This document shows, one piece after another, positions 7,916 to 14,527 of a stretch of 14,527 nt of DNA. Both the position numbers and the translations under genes were made by a program. The DNA is from Flavobacteriaceae bacterium (GTDB lineage Bacteria > Bacteroidota > Bacteroidia > Flavobacteriales > Flavobacteriaceae), in contig JABSPP010000001.1 in the NCBI GenBank assembly GCA_013214275.1, positions 1 through 14,527 of the forward strand, read 5' to 3'. The notes below the pieces were generated by a model. That model was not told the DNA's origin. It made no database searches and saw nothing but the letters and a program-made list of their open reading frames with translations. Each line of letters opens with the position of its first letter. Position 1 is the stretch's first letter.

Positions 7916-8922
7916 TCAAATTACCGAGAAACCGTGAGCATAAGGATCGTCATCATCGTCTATGATAATGGTATTATAACCATAGATTTTTGCCCACCCT
8001 TTAACACTGGGGATGATAGCGGGGATATATCCAATGGTTGTTTCTTTTTCTACACAACCTACAAAAGTACTTCCGATGATGCTCTCGTGAATATATTCTT
8101 GTCCTGCTGTAAGTAATCCTTTGGCATGTAGCTGCGCTAATCGTGCCGATGTTCCTGTCCCGCATGGTGAACGATCTATGGCTTTATCGCCATAAAACAC
8201 GGCATTTCTTCCGTGTGAACTGGGATTGATTACATTTCCTGTCCACATCACATGAGTAACATTGCGTATGGTCTTATCTTGTGGATGAATGAATTGATCT
8301 GGATATTGTTTGTTAATTCGTTCTCTGACAATTTGTGAATACTGAACTATCTTACTGGCCGTCATATTCTGTATTCCAGAAAAATTTTTCTGTGGATCAA
8401 AAATTGCATAAAAATTCCCTCCATAGGCTACATCAAACTTTAGTTCTCCTAGATCAGGGCAATTAACGGTTAATCCTTCCGCTGCAAGGTAGCTTTTCAC
8501 ATTGGTTAATTTTACCCAATCAACTTTTCCATTGGTCTGCTGGTAGTCTATAATTACCAATCCTGCAGGTGCTTCCATTCGGATTTTGCCTGGTGTTTTA
8601 GGCTTTATTAGCTCTTCCTCTATGGCAATAGTAACGGTTCCTATAGTTCCATGTCCGCACATAGGTAGCGATCCTGAGGTTTCTAAAATAAAATCGAAAA
8701 ATCGTTTTGAGGATTATGAGGTGGGTATAGAAACGATCCGCTCATCATATCATGACCACGAGGTTCAAACATGAGTCCTTTGCGAATCCAGTCGTATTCT
8801 TTGATGAAATGCTGACGTTTTTCACTCATGGTATTTCCTACCAAAGGTGGATGACCTGTTTTTACCACTCGAACGGGGTTTCCACAGGTATGACCGTCTA
8901 TACATTCAAAAATGGCTCTCAT
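7916..8922 (-). pseudogene. 4-hydroxyproline 2-epimerase (proline racemase family), frameshifted
   Basis: The gene is split by a one-base deletion. The first 79 codons (MRAIFECIDGHTCGNPVRVV...) end in a TAG at 8683-8685, and the rest continues in another frame to the stop at 7916. Adding one T to the TTTT run (plus-strand AAAA 8685-8688) restores NDFSILFLETSGSLPMCGHG and a 335-aa protein, the normal family size; the span of 1007 bp is one short of a codon multiple. Both catalytic cysteines are encoded, in MCGHGTIG (C89 after correction) and DRSPCGTGTSARL (C254). This favours epimerisation of trans-4-hydroxy-L-proline to cis-4-hydroxy-D-proline over the dehydratase relatives, which have Thr at the second site. 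The ATG overlaps the stop of the aldehyde dehydrogenase gene (ATGA), so translation is probably coupled. It may be a true recent pseudogene or a homopolymer sequencing error; the rest of the gene shows no decay. Confidence 0.92.
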
Positions 8923-10502
8923 ATTTTTCGTGTGGATTGCTCTCCGTTGATTAGTCTGGAGATCCCTAGTGGGTTCTCGTTTTTAAGCTCATCGGGCAAT
9001 CGCTGGTTAGGCCAGTCTTGGTAGCTAAATGGTCTTACCCAACGCTTGATAGAATGGATGCCTACTGCGGTAAACCGACTATCTGTAGATGCGGGATAGG
9101 GTCCGCCGTGAACCATTGACGGACATACTTCTACGCCTGTTGGCACTCCGTTATAAATTAGTCTTCCTACACGATTTTGAAGTGCCGAGATGAGTGTTTG
9201 ATATTGATTTATTTCTGTAGAATTGGCAATTAGTGTCCCTGTTAACTGCCCTTCTAGATTGGCAATGATGGATTCTAATTCGCGAAGGCTTTCACATTGA
9301 ACGATCAAAGAAAAGGGACCAAAGACCTCTTGGTGTAAGCTATGGTTTTCTAAAAAATCGGCTCCTTGAACTGTGAGGATTGCCTGTTGTGCATAGTTCG
9401 CTGGCATCTTATCTTTCGTATGAGTAACAACCGTTGTTTTTGGTTGAGACAGGGCTTTGCTTTTACTGGCTTCATATGCTTCTAGTATGTTGGGATGTAG
9501 CATTACGGTGGATTCTTTGGCTTGTATTTCTCTACCTAAATGCTCGATAAATTGATCTAATGCTTTACTTTTTAATCCAAAAATTAGGCCTGGATTGGTA
9601 CAAAACTGACCTGTACCGAGGGTAATAGAGTTGGCGTAGGTTTTTGCTAATTCTGCATTTCTGCTCTGCAGAGCTTCGGGTAAAATGACTACTGGATTCA
9701 CACTTCCCATCTCTGCAAAGACTGGAATTGGTTCATTGCGCTGGGCAGCCAAATCTAACAGTGCTCTTCCTCCTCTGATGCTCCCTGTAAATCCTACAGC
9801 TTTTACTTTTGGATGTTTTACCAACTGCTGTCCAACTGCTATTCCACTGGAGTTGAGGTGAGAAAATACTCCGTTGGGCATTCCTAATTTTTTGATGGCT
9901 TTGACCATAGCCGATGCTACCAACTCGCTCGTACCAGCGTGCATGGGATGTGATTTTACAATCACTGGGCATCCTGCTGCCAGTGCTGCAGCAGTATCGC
10001 CTCCAGCAGTAGAATATGCCAACGGGAAATTACTTGCTCCAAAGACCACAACGGGGCCGATAGGGATATTCATCTTCCTCAAGTCTGGTTTTGATGCAGG
10101 AGTTCTGTCTGGAATAGGAGTATCTATTGTTGCCTCTACCCAACTACCCTCGGCTACCAATTCTGCAAAACTTCTCAGCTGAAAAACTGTTCTACTTCGC
10201 TCACCTTGAGCTCTGCCTTCTGGCAATCCTGTTTCTAAACAGTAGGTTTTTATCAGGTGATTATCTAATGCCAATAGTTCATCTGCGATGAGATTTAAAA
10301 AAGCAGCTTTGTCTTTTCCTGATATGTTTTTAAATTCTTCATAGGCTTTGGATGCTAGGGTTACTGCTTCATTGATTTCTTCTTTGGACGCTTCTGTATG
10401 TGTCCACGAATTTTTAGTATTGAGAACTGGATTGAAAGTGGTGAAGATTTTATTGCCTTTGGCAGAAAGCTGATTTCCTACGTAGTTTTTTCCTGTGATC
10501 AT
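8919..10502 (-). CDS. Alpha-ketoglutaric semialdehyde (2,5-dioxovalerate) dehydrogenase
   Basis: The product is a 527-aa aldehyde dehydrogenase. Visible active-site elements are oxyanion Asn158 in FGASNFPLAYSTAGGD, Lys183 in the cofactor site (VIVKSHPMHAGTSE), FTGS (238-241), general base Glu264 in FAEMGSVNP, and nucleophile Cys301 in GTGQFCTNPG. The FGASNFPLA...GGDT and HPMHAGTSE segments are characteristic of the KGSADH branch that oxidises 2-oxoglutarate semialdehyde to 2-oxoglutarate with NAD(P)+. This is the last step of hydroxyproline breakdown, delivering carbon to the TCA cycle. The ATG at 10502 lies 16 bp after the stop of the DapA-family gene, and its own stop overlaps the epimerase start, so it sits inside a tightly packed operon. 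All catalytic residues are intact. Confidence 0.95.
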   Translation of the reverse strand: MITGKNYVGNQLSAKGNKIFTTFNPVLNTKNSWTHTEASKEEINEAVTLASKAYEEFKNISGKDKAAFLNLIADELLALDNHLIKTYCLETGLPEGRAQGERSRTVFQLRSFAELVAEGSWVEATIDTPIPDRTPASKPDLRKMNIPIGPVVVFGASNFPLAYSTAGGDTAAALAAGCPVIVKSHPMHAGTSELVASAMVKAIKKLGMPNGVFSHLNSSGIAVGQQLVKHPKVKAVGFTGSIRGGRALLDLAAQRNEPIPVFAEMGSVNPVVILPEALQSRNAELAKTYANSITLGTGQFCTNPGLIFGLKSKALDQFIEHLGREIQAKESTVMLHPNILEAYEASKSKALSQPKTTVVTHTKDKMPANYAQQAILTVQGADFLENHSLHQEVFGPFSLIVQCESLRELESIIANLEGQLTGTLIANSTEINQYQTLISALQNRVGRLIYNGVPTGVEVCPSMVHGGPYPASTDSRFTAVGIHSIKRWVRPFSYQDWPNQRLPDELKNENPLGISRLINGEQSTRKI

Positions 10503-10518
10503 AATGAGTGAATCGTTG

Positions 10519-11433
10519 TCATAAATTTTGATAATCTGGCAGTTGAGGTTGGGTTTTTAAACCTTCTTCGATAACAGATAACACATGTTTTCGTTCTTTA
10601 CCTGATAAGGGTAACCTAGGTGCTCTAACATTTTCTGTTCCGAGTCCTGTCGCTACTTCTGCTAATTTAATATTTTGTACCAATTTAGGGTTGATATCCA
10701 ATTCTAACAATGGTAAAAACCAGCGATAAATTTGGAGTGCTTCTTGAATTCTTCCCATTTTCTGCAATTCGTAAATGGCAACTGTTTCTCTTGGAAAGGC
10801 ACATACCAGTCCTGCAATCCAGCCGTCTGCACCCATCAACAAACTTTCGAGGGCTAGTGTGTCCACACCTGTCATGATTTTAAGTCGATCTTTAAAGTAA
10901 TTTTTAATACGAGTAACGTTGGATATGTCTCGGGTAGATTCTTTAACTGCTTGGATATTATCACATTGCAGTAGCTCTTCGAACATGTGCAACGTTACTT
11001 CAATCTTGTAATCTACAGGGTTGTTATACACCATGATGGGTAGAGAGGTATTGTTGGCAACGGCTTTAAAATACGCCACGGTCTCTTTGTCTCCTGCCTT
11101 GTACCTCATAGGTGGCAACATCATTAATCCTTGTGCTCCATCTTCTTCTGCTTTCTGTGCGGCAGCAATTGCTCCTTTGGTGGATTGCTCTGCGATGTTC
11201 ATCATTACAGGTACTTTTCCCTGTACGATCTCTACTGTGGTTCTGGTTAATATCCTTTTCTCTTCCTCTAACAGGGTGCTGGCTTCTCCTAAGGTTCCAC
11301 CCAGCACAATTCCGTGAACTCCTGCGTTGAGTTGTGCTCGGATATTCTTTTCGAACATGATTAAATCTAACTGATCGTCATCAGTAAATTTTGTGGTAAC
11401 TGCTGGCATGACGCCTTTCCAACTGATACTCAT
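10519..11433 (-). CDS. DapA/NAL-family 1-pyrroline-4-hydroxy-2-carboxylate deaminase
   Basis: The product is a 304-aa class I aldolase-type TIM barrel. GGTLGEAS (45-52) is the substrate-carboxylate loop, Tyr136 lies in IMVYNNP and the Schiff-base Lys164 in AVKESTRD. The family includes dihydrodipicolinate synthase and N-acetylneuraminate lyase. Next to a hydroxyproline epimerase, a DadA-like oxidase and a 2-oxoglutarate-semialdehyde dehydrogenase, the fitting reaction is deamination and dehydration of 1-pyrroline-4-hydroxy-2-carboxylate to 2-oxoglutarate semialdehyde. It is unlikely to be the lysine-pathway DapA given this context, although sequence alone cannot exclude other oxo-acid substrates. 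It is the first gene of the cluster, starts with ATG at 11433, and has a strong hairpin in its leader 21 bp upstream. Confidence 0.92.
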   Translation of the reverse strand: MSISWKGVMPAVTTKFTDDDQLDLIMFEKNIRAQLNAGVHGIVLGGTLGEASTLLEEEKRILTRTTVEIVQGKVPVMMNIAEQSTKGAIAAAQKAEEDGAQGLMMLPPMRYKAGDKETVAYFKAVANNTSLPIMVYNNPVDYKIEVTLHMFEELLQCDNIQAVKESTRDISNVTRIKNYFKDRLKIMTGVDTLALESLLMGADGWIAGLVCAFPRETVAIYELQKMGRIQEALQIYRWFLPLLELDINPKLVQNIKLAEVATGLGTENVRAPRLPLSGKERKHVLSVIEEGLKTQPQLPDYQNL

Positions 11434-11454
11434 TTTTACTTTTTTTATGGTTTT

Positions 11455-11488
11455 GAGAGTACTACATCCTTTGAGGTATAGAACTCTC
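11455..11488 (-). promoter_or_regulatory. Imperfect leader hairpin upstream of the hydroxyproline operon
   Basis: On the minus strand the arms GAGAGTTCTATACC and GGATGTAGTACTCTC pair around a TCAAA loop, with one T-T mismatch, one bulged A and one G-U pair. It sits 21 bp upstream of the DapA-family ATG, followed by an A-rich stretch. It could be an operator dyad for a regulator encoded elsewhere or an mRNA leader structure. In the plus direction it is followed by a T-rich run, so it could also act as a terminator for opposing transcription, but no plus-strand gene precedes it. Confidence 0.5.
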
Positions 11489-11758
11489 CTTAATTTTTTC
11501 TGTTATTCGATGCGGTTGAAATTTATCCTCAATCTCACTTTATACCTTTTCTGACCGGAGTTTTACCACATTGATTGTTCTAATGTAATGTTAATTCTTA
11601 AATGATTGGAAAATCTGATGGAAATATTTGGCTCTATCTCTGCTGTGGTGCTTGGGGAAGGGTGTTTTTTCTATTTGATGGTATGGGTTTTTGTGATGCT
11701 TGACGATTTGATAACACTCATTTATCTCTGGTTATCATTTCATCTTAAAGCTGTTTTG

Positions 11759-11803
11759 GATGTTGCGTTAGCGATAAAATAGCGCGATCTGAAAGGGAAC
11801 GCC
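11759..11803 (+). repeat. 45-bp intergenic direct repeat, copy 2
   Basis: Same orientation as copy 1 at 6202-6246, with 43 of 45 identical bases (G at 11773 and 11791 where copy 1 has A). It lies in the divergent region upstream of the hydroxyproline operon, so the two copies bracket the whole cluster at a distance of about 5.5 kb. Confidence 0.9.
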
Positions 11804-11884
11804 CTAAAAGACAAACTCTGAATTTGCAATGGCAAGGAAATTTCTTTTGAAGGAATTGGATATTTTACAAAGGATGGAAACTTG

Positions 11885-11892
11885 TACCTTTG
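11885..11892 (+). promoter_or_regulatory. Putative -7 promoter box just upstream of TauE/SafE gene
   Basis: TACCTTTG is an exact match to TAnnTTTG and ends 4 bp before the GTG at 11897. A -33 TTG at the usual spacing is not clear; the nearest (11856-11858) is 26 bp upstream. If used, transcription would begin at or just after the start codon, implying a leaderless message or a start further inside the frame. Confidence 0.3.
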
Positions 11893-11896
11893 TTTT

Positions 11897-12670
11897 GTGG
11901 ATTTTTTTCTCATTTGTTTGGTAGCGTTTTTGGCGGCTATCTTAACGTTCTTTTCTGGCTTTGGACTGGGAACATTGCTGACTCCTGTTTTTATGGTATT
12001 CTTCCCTGTGGATCTTGCAATTGCCTTGACGGGTGTTGTGCACTTTTTTAATAATCTATATAAGGTTTCTCTGGTGGGAAGGAATGCAGATAAAAAAGTA
12101 TTGGTGCGGTTTGGAATTCCTGCGATTGCTTTTGCTTTTCTAGGCGCGTGGATATTGATCCAAATTCCAGATATGAATCCGTTATTTGATTATCACCTGT
12201 TCGGACGGATATGGACTGTTTCTCCTATTAAGTTAATCATTTCTATTATTCTGATTGTTTTTGCTAGCTGGGACTTAATTCCACAATTTCAAAAACTAGA
12301 ATTTAACCAAGATAAACTCCCTATTGGCGGTGCTTTGAGTGGTTTTTTTGGTGGTCTTTCAGGAAATCAAGGAGCACTGCGAAGTGCTTTTTTAATTAAA
12401 GCAGGGTTGTCTAAAGAGGTATTTATTGGAACGGCTGTGGTGGTTTCTACGTTTGTAGATTTCACTCGACTGGGAGTGTATGCTACTCGATTTTCTGCTG
12501 TGGGTTTTATTGATAACATTGCATTGGTACTCAGTGCAACTGTATCAGCTATTTCTGGTGCTTACTTTGGAAATAAGTTACTGAAGAAGGTGACGCTTAG
12601 ATTTTTACAAATTACTGTAGCGGTCATGCTAATTTTATTATCTGTTGCGCTTGGAGCTGGATTTATATAG
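11897..12670 (+). CDS. TauE/SafE (TSUP) family membrane permease
   Basis: The product is 257 aa from GTG at 11897 and strongly hydrophobic, with about eight predicted membrane segments. The family's two internal repeats are visible: the first loop FFSGFGLGTLLTPVF (19-32) and the second GFFGGLSGNQGALRSAFL (149-166). Members export or import small anions, notably sulfite, sulfoacetate and other organosulfur compounds, across the inner membrane. The substrate here is unknown. The frame is open back to a TTG at 11882, but that start would place a promoter-like TACCTTTG inside the coding region and adds residues (MYLCF) that do not look like the family N-terminus. It is divergent from the hydroxyproline cluster and convergent with the cyclase, whose 3' end it overlaps by 8 bp, so there is no clear operon partner. 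Confidence 0.88.
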   Translation: MDFFLICLVAFLAAILTFFSGFGLGTLLTPVFMVFFPVDLAIALTGVVHFFNNLYKVSLVGRNADKKVLVRFGIPAIAFAFLGAWILIQIPDMNPLFDYHLFGRIWTVSPIKLIISIILIVFASWDLIPQFQKLEFNQDKLPIGGALSGFFGGLSGNQGALRSAFLIKAGLSKEVFIGTAVVVSTFVDFTRLGVYATRFSAVGFIDNIALVLSATVSAISGAYFGNKLLKKVTLRFLQITVAVMLILLSVALGAGFI

Positions 12671-13418
12671 GCTCCTTAATGGTGAATAGGACAGGCCTGC
12701 TCGGACTTGCATCATTCTCGAAAGGTGCGACCATGAGGTTTAGGAAGTAGGTGCCATCTTCTACGGAGTTTGGTACATAAATAAATTCGGTGATGGTGGC
12801 ATCTAGACGCAATTCACCTAAGGTGTTCCAGAAAGCATGGTGTGCCAGCAATAGGCCATCATCTTTTTCTTTATCTACGGAGGGAAGATCGATAAGGAGG
12901 TGTTTGATTTCTTTTGCTCTTAGAAACACAGCGGCATCTTCTTCTAAATAAGGTGGATTGGTATGTTCGTAATTCATTGTTTTCTTTTCTTTTACATTGG
13001 GTAAGGTCCGAATAACAATGGCATCTCTTTTTTTGTTTCCTAAAGCATATTGCAGTTGGCGTTTTGTAATCACAAAATCACCGTTTTTTCCTTCGGGTGG
13101 AATTGTAACCACCTCTGCTAAAAAGAAAAACTGGTTTAGATGTTGCTGAATGGAATAGACCTCCTTTGAAATATGTCCTACAGTTTCTGTATGAGTACAG
13201 TGAGAGTGAGGGTTAAACTCAATCATGTTAAAATTAACGTCGCCGCCTTCTTGAACAGAGCCAATCCAGTTGTCTGCTCTTACAGGAAAAATTTTAGGAG
13301 GGTTGATATACCAAGCGCTAACATTGTCTTTTCCATCTCGAAGTGGGATGGAGATATCTATAGGTTTAGATAGGTCTATAGCATAATTTCTAGCATTGTA
13401 TTTAATGGTTGCGATCAA
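12663..13418 (-). CDS. Cyclase / KynB-like metal-dependent hydrolase
   Basis: The product is a 251-aa soluble protein of the cyclase (kynurenine formamidase KynB-like) family. DLSKPIDISIPL (15-26) is the family N-terminal signature. The metal-binding motif is HSHCTHTETVGH (71-82), a variant of HxGTHxDxPxH with His71, His73, His76, Glu78 and His82 available. A conserved LLIDLPSVDKEKDDGLLLAHHAFW block follows (about 174-197) and ENDASPSRPVL lies near the C-terminus. Relatives hydrolyse N-formylkynurenine or other amides; in Bacteroidota lacking other kyn genes nearby the substrate is unclear. It starts with TTG at 13418, overlapping the hemW stop by 4 bp (TTGA), so translation is probably coupled to hemW. 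Its stop overlaps the convergent permease gene. Confidence 0.9.
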   Translation of the reverse strand: MIATIKYNARNYAIDLSKPIDISIPLRDGKDNVSAWYINPPKIFPVRADNWIGSVQEGGDVNFNMIEFNPHSHCTHTETVGHISKEVYSIQQHLNQFFFLAEVVTIPPEGKNGDFVITKRQLQYALGNKKRDAIVIRTLPNVKEKKTMNYEHTNPPYLEEDAAVFLRAKEIKHLLIDLPSVDKEKDDGLLLAHHAFWNTLGELRLDATITEFIYVPNSVEDGTYFLNLMVAPFENDASPSRPVLFTIKEPI

Positions 13419-14527
13419 GATAAGTTGAGTTTAAATAGGTTGGAAGCAATTCCATCAGAGAGGAATTTTCCTTTATGAGTTGTTTTAAGTTTGTCACCTT
13501 CAATATACAACAATTCTTCATCTCTGTACTTTTTAGATTGCATTAAAAGATACCGATGGTAGTTATCTCCATAATCGGCTCTTACTTTTTCCAAGCTAAC
13601 ACCCCAAATAGTCCTTAGTCCTATCATGATATATTCATTGTATTGATCTGTTACAGAGAGTGTCTCTCTTGTAATGGGTAACTCTCCTCGCTGAATGCTT
13701 TGAATATATTTTGAGTTTTTTCTCAAGTTCCAACTGCGTTGCTCTTTATCAAAGGAATGTGCTGAGGGACCAATGCCCAAATAGAATTTTCCTTGCCAAT
13801 AAGCTGAATTGTTCTTGCTGAAAAATCCTTCTTTTCCAAAATTGGATAATTCGTAATTCACAAAATTCGCTCGTTCCAATTCTTCGACCAAAATATTGAA
13901 TTGTTCTTGCGCTTGCTCGTCGTTAACAGGATCAATAATTCCTTTGCTGATGAACGACTCCAAAGGAGTTTTCGGCTCTACTGTCAAGGCATAACTAGAA
14001 ATATGAGGTACTCCAAACGATAAGGCTGTGTGTATATTCTGAATCCATTGCTCGTTGGTCAATCCTGGAATTCCGTAGATCAGATCCAACGAAATATTGT
14101 CAAAATGTTCACTGGCTATAGACAGACTTTCTTTGGCTTCTTGAGCATTGTGAGCGCGATTCATCAATTTCAAATCGTGTTCAAAGAAGGATTGTATCCC
14201 GATACTCAATCGGTTGACCTTGGATTTTGCTAACTCGATAATCTTTTTTTCGGACAAATCATCGGGGTTGGCTTCTAGGGTAATTTCAGGATCGTTCATA
14301 ACATTGTGATGCTTGTAAACCGCATTGATGATTTGATCGATCTCAGACTGACGCAACAGGCTTGGGGTTCCTCCTCCAAAATAGATGGTCTCAATCACCT
14401 CTCCATTGAGTTCGTTCTTTCTGATTTCGATCTCCTTAATCAAACAGGAGATTAACTCATTTTTCTTTTTTAGAGAAGTCGAAAAATGAAAATCACAATA
14501 ATAACACGCTTGCTTACAAAACGGAAT
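13415..14527 (-). CDS. hemW: HemW-like radical SAM heme chaperone (partial, 5' end off window)
   Basis: The frame runs from the right edge for 370 codons to TGA at 13415-13417. The first residues visible, IPFCKQACYYCDF, contain the radical-SAM CX3CX2C cluster motif; only about 5-10 residues should be missing. An internal ATG at 14443 would exclude this motif and is not the start. YFGGGTPSLL (about 51-60 of the visible part), LEANPDD, GIQSF and DLIYGIPGLT are typical of the HemN/HemW family. The length fits HemW (about 375-385 aa) rather than true coproporphyrinogen dehydrogenase HemN, which is longer. The HNxxYW motif of HemW appears here as NNSAYW. HemW binds heme and delivers it to respiratory enzymes in the cytoplasm or at the membrane. 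It overlaps the downstream cyclase gene by 4 bp. Confidence 0.92.
   Translation of the reverse strand: MPFCKQACYYCDFHFSTSLKKKNELISCLIKEIEIRKNELNGEVIETIYFGGGTPSLLRQSEIDQIINAVYKHHNVMNDPEITLEANPDDLSEKKIIELAKSKVNRLSIGIQSFFEHDLKLMNRAHNAQEAKESLSIASEHFDNISLDLIYGIPGLTNEQWIQNIHTALSFGVPHISSYALTVEPKTPLESFISKGIIDPVNDEQAQEQFNILVEELERANFVNYELSNFGKEGFFSKNNSAYWQGKFYLGIGPSAHSFDKEQRSWNLRKNSKYIQSIQRGELPITRETLSVTDQYNEYIMIGLRTIWGVSLEKVRADYGDNYHRYLLMQSKKYRDEELLYIEGDKLKTTHKGKFLSDGIASNLFKLNLS

Larger units (their letters stand above)
11434..11881. other. Divergent intergenic region: cluster promoter, leader hairpin, repeat copy 2
   Basis: About 450 bp separate the hydroxyproline cluster (minus) from the TauE/SafE gene (plus). 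It contains the leader hairpin at 11455-11488, a GATAAC-N15-GTTATC dyad at 11710-11736, and repeat copy 2 at 11759-11803. No exact TAnnTTTG box was found on the minus strand; the nearest is TAAATTTC about 90 bp upstream of the DapA-family start. A 54-codon T-rich frame (11618-11782, plus) is not convincing as a gene. Confidence 0.5.

Noticed and set aside
11710..11736. GATAAC-N15-GTTATC dyad as an operator
   Set aside because: Six-bp arms with a 15-bp spacer are expected by chance in AT-rich DNA, and no second copy or adjacent regulator supports it.
11618..11782. 54-codon plus-strand frame with a hydrophobic middle, ending inside repeat copy 2
   Set aside because: T-rich DNA gives hydrophobic codons by default, there is no ribosome site, and the frame corresponding to its end in repeat copy 1 is closed by stops. 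Not supported as a gene.
1..14527. CRISPR arrays, tRNA/rRNA genes, insertion sequences, phage or defence genes
   Set aside because: No regularly spaced repeats, no cloverleaf or rRNA-like stretches, and no transposase, integrase or nuclease motifs were seen on either strand.

Overview
The window looks like chromosomal DNA from an AT-rich member of the Bacteroidota, most likely a marine-type Flavobacteriaceae. The evidence is the CcoP-like c-type cytochrome beside a Crp/Fnr regulator of the Bacteroidota type, a fused GH3 N-acetylhexosaminidase/serine hydrolase next to a conserved Bacteroidota small protein, a hemW-cyclase pair, frequent TTG starts, weak Shine-Dalgarno signals and TAnnTTTG-like promoter boxes. 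The genus assignment is inference.

Layout. At 1-546 (minus) is the N-terminal part of a cbb3-oxidase CcoP-like cytochrome c, cut by the window edge. A gene-free divergent region (547-888) separates it from a Crp/Fnr regulator with FNR-like cysteines (889-1578, plus), followed 12 bp later by a PlsC-type acyltransferase (1591-2637). Converging on these is a two-gene minus-strand unit: a conserved 161-aa protein of unknown function (6075-5590) and then the secreted 973-aa GH3/beta-lactamase-fold hydrolase (5569-2648), probably acting in peptidoglycan turnover.

The core of the window (6413-11433, all minus strand) is a four-step trans-4-hydroxy-L-proline degradation cluster. In transcription order it holds a DapA-family deaminase, an alpha-ketoglutaric-semialdehyde dehydrogenase, a 4-hydroxyproline 2-epimerase and, after a 231-bp gap, a FAD-dependent D-hydroxyproline dehydrogenase. 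Together these would convert L-hydroxyproline to 2-oxoglutarate (L-Hyp to D-Hyp, to pyrroline-4-hydroxy-2-carboxylate, to 2-oxoglutarate semialdehyde, to 2-oxoglutarate). The epimerase is broken by a one-base deletion in a homopolymer. The cluster lies between two direct copies of a 45-bp repeat (6202-6246 and 11759-11803), and the first gene has a strong imperfect hairpin in its leader. No dedicated regulator or obvious hydroxyproline transporter is visible.

To the right, a TauE/SafE-family permease (11897-12670, plus) converges on, and overlaps by 8 bp, a KynB-like cyclase (13418-12663, minus). The cyclase overlaps by 4 bp the end of hemW, a radical-SAM heme chaperone whose 5' end runs off the window.

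Most of this is recognisable biology. The items most worth checking are the frameshifted epimerase, the repeat pair bracketing the catabolic cluster, the leader hairpin, and the apparently orphan CcoP-like cytochrome divergent from the FNR-type regulator. I did not find a convincing previously undescribed system.
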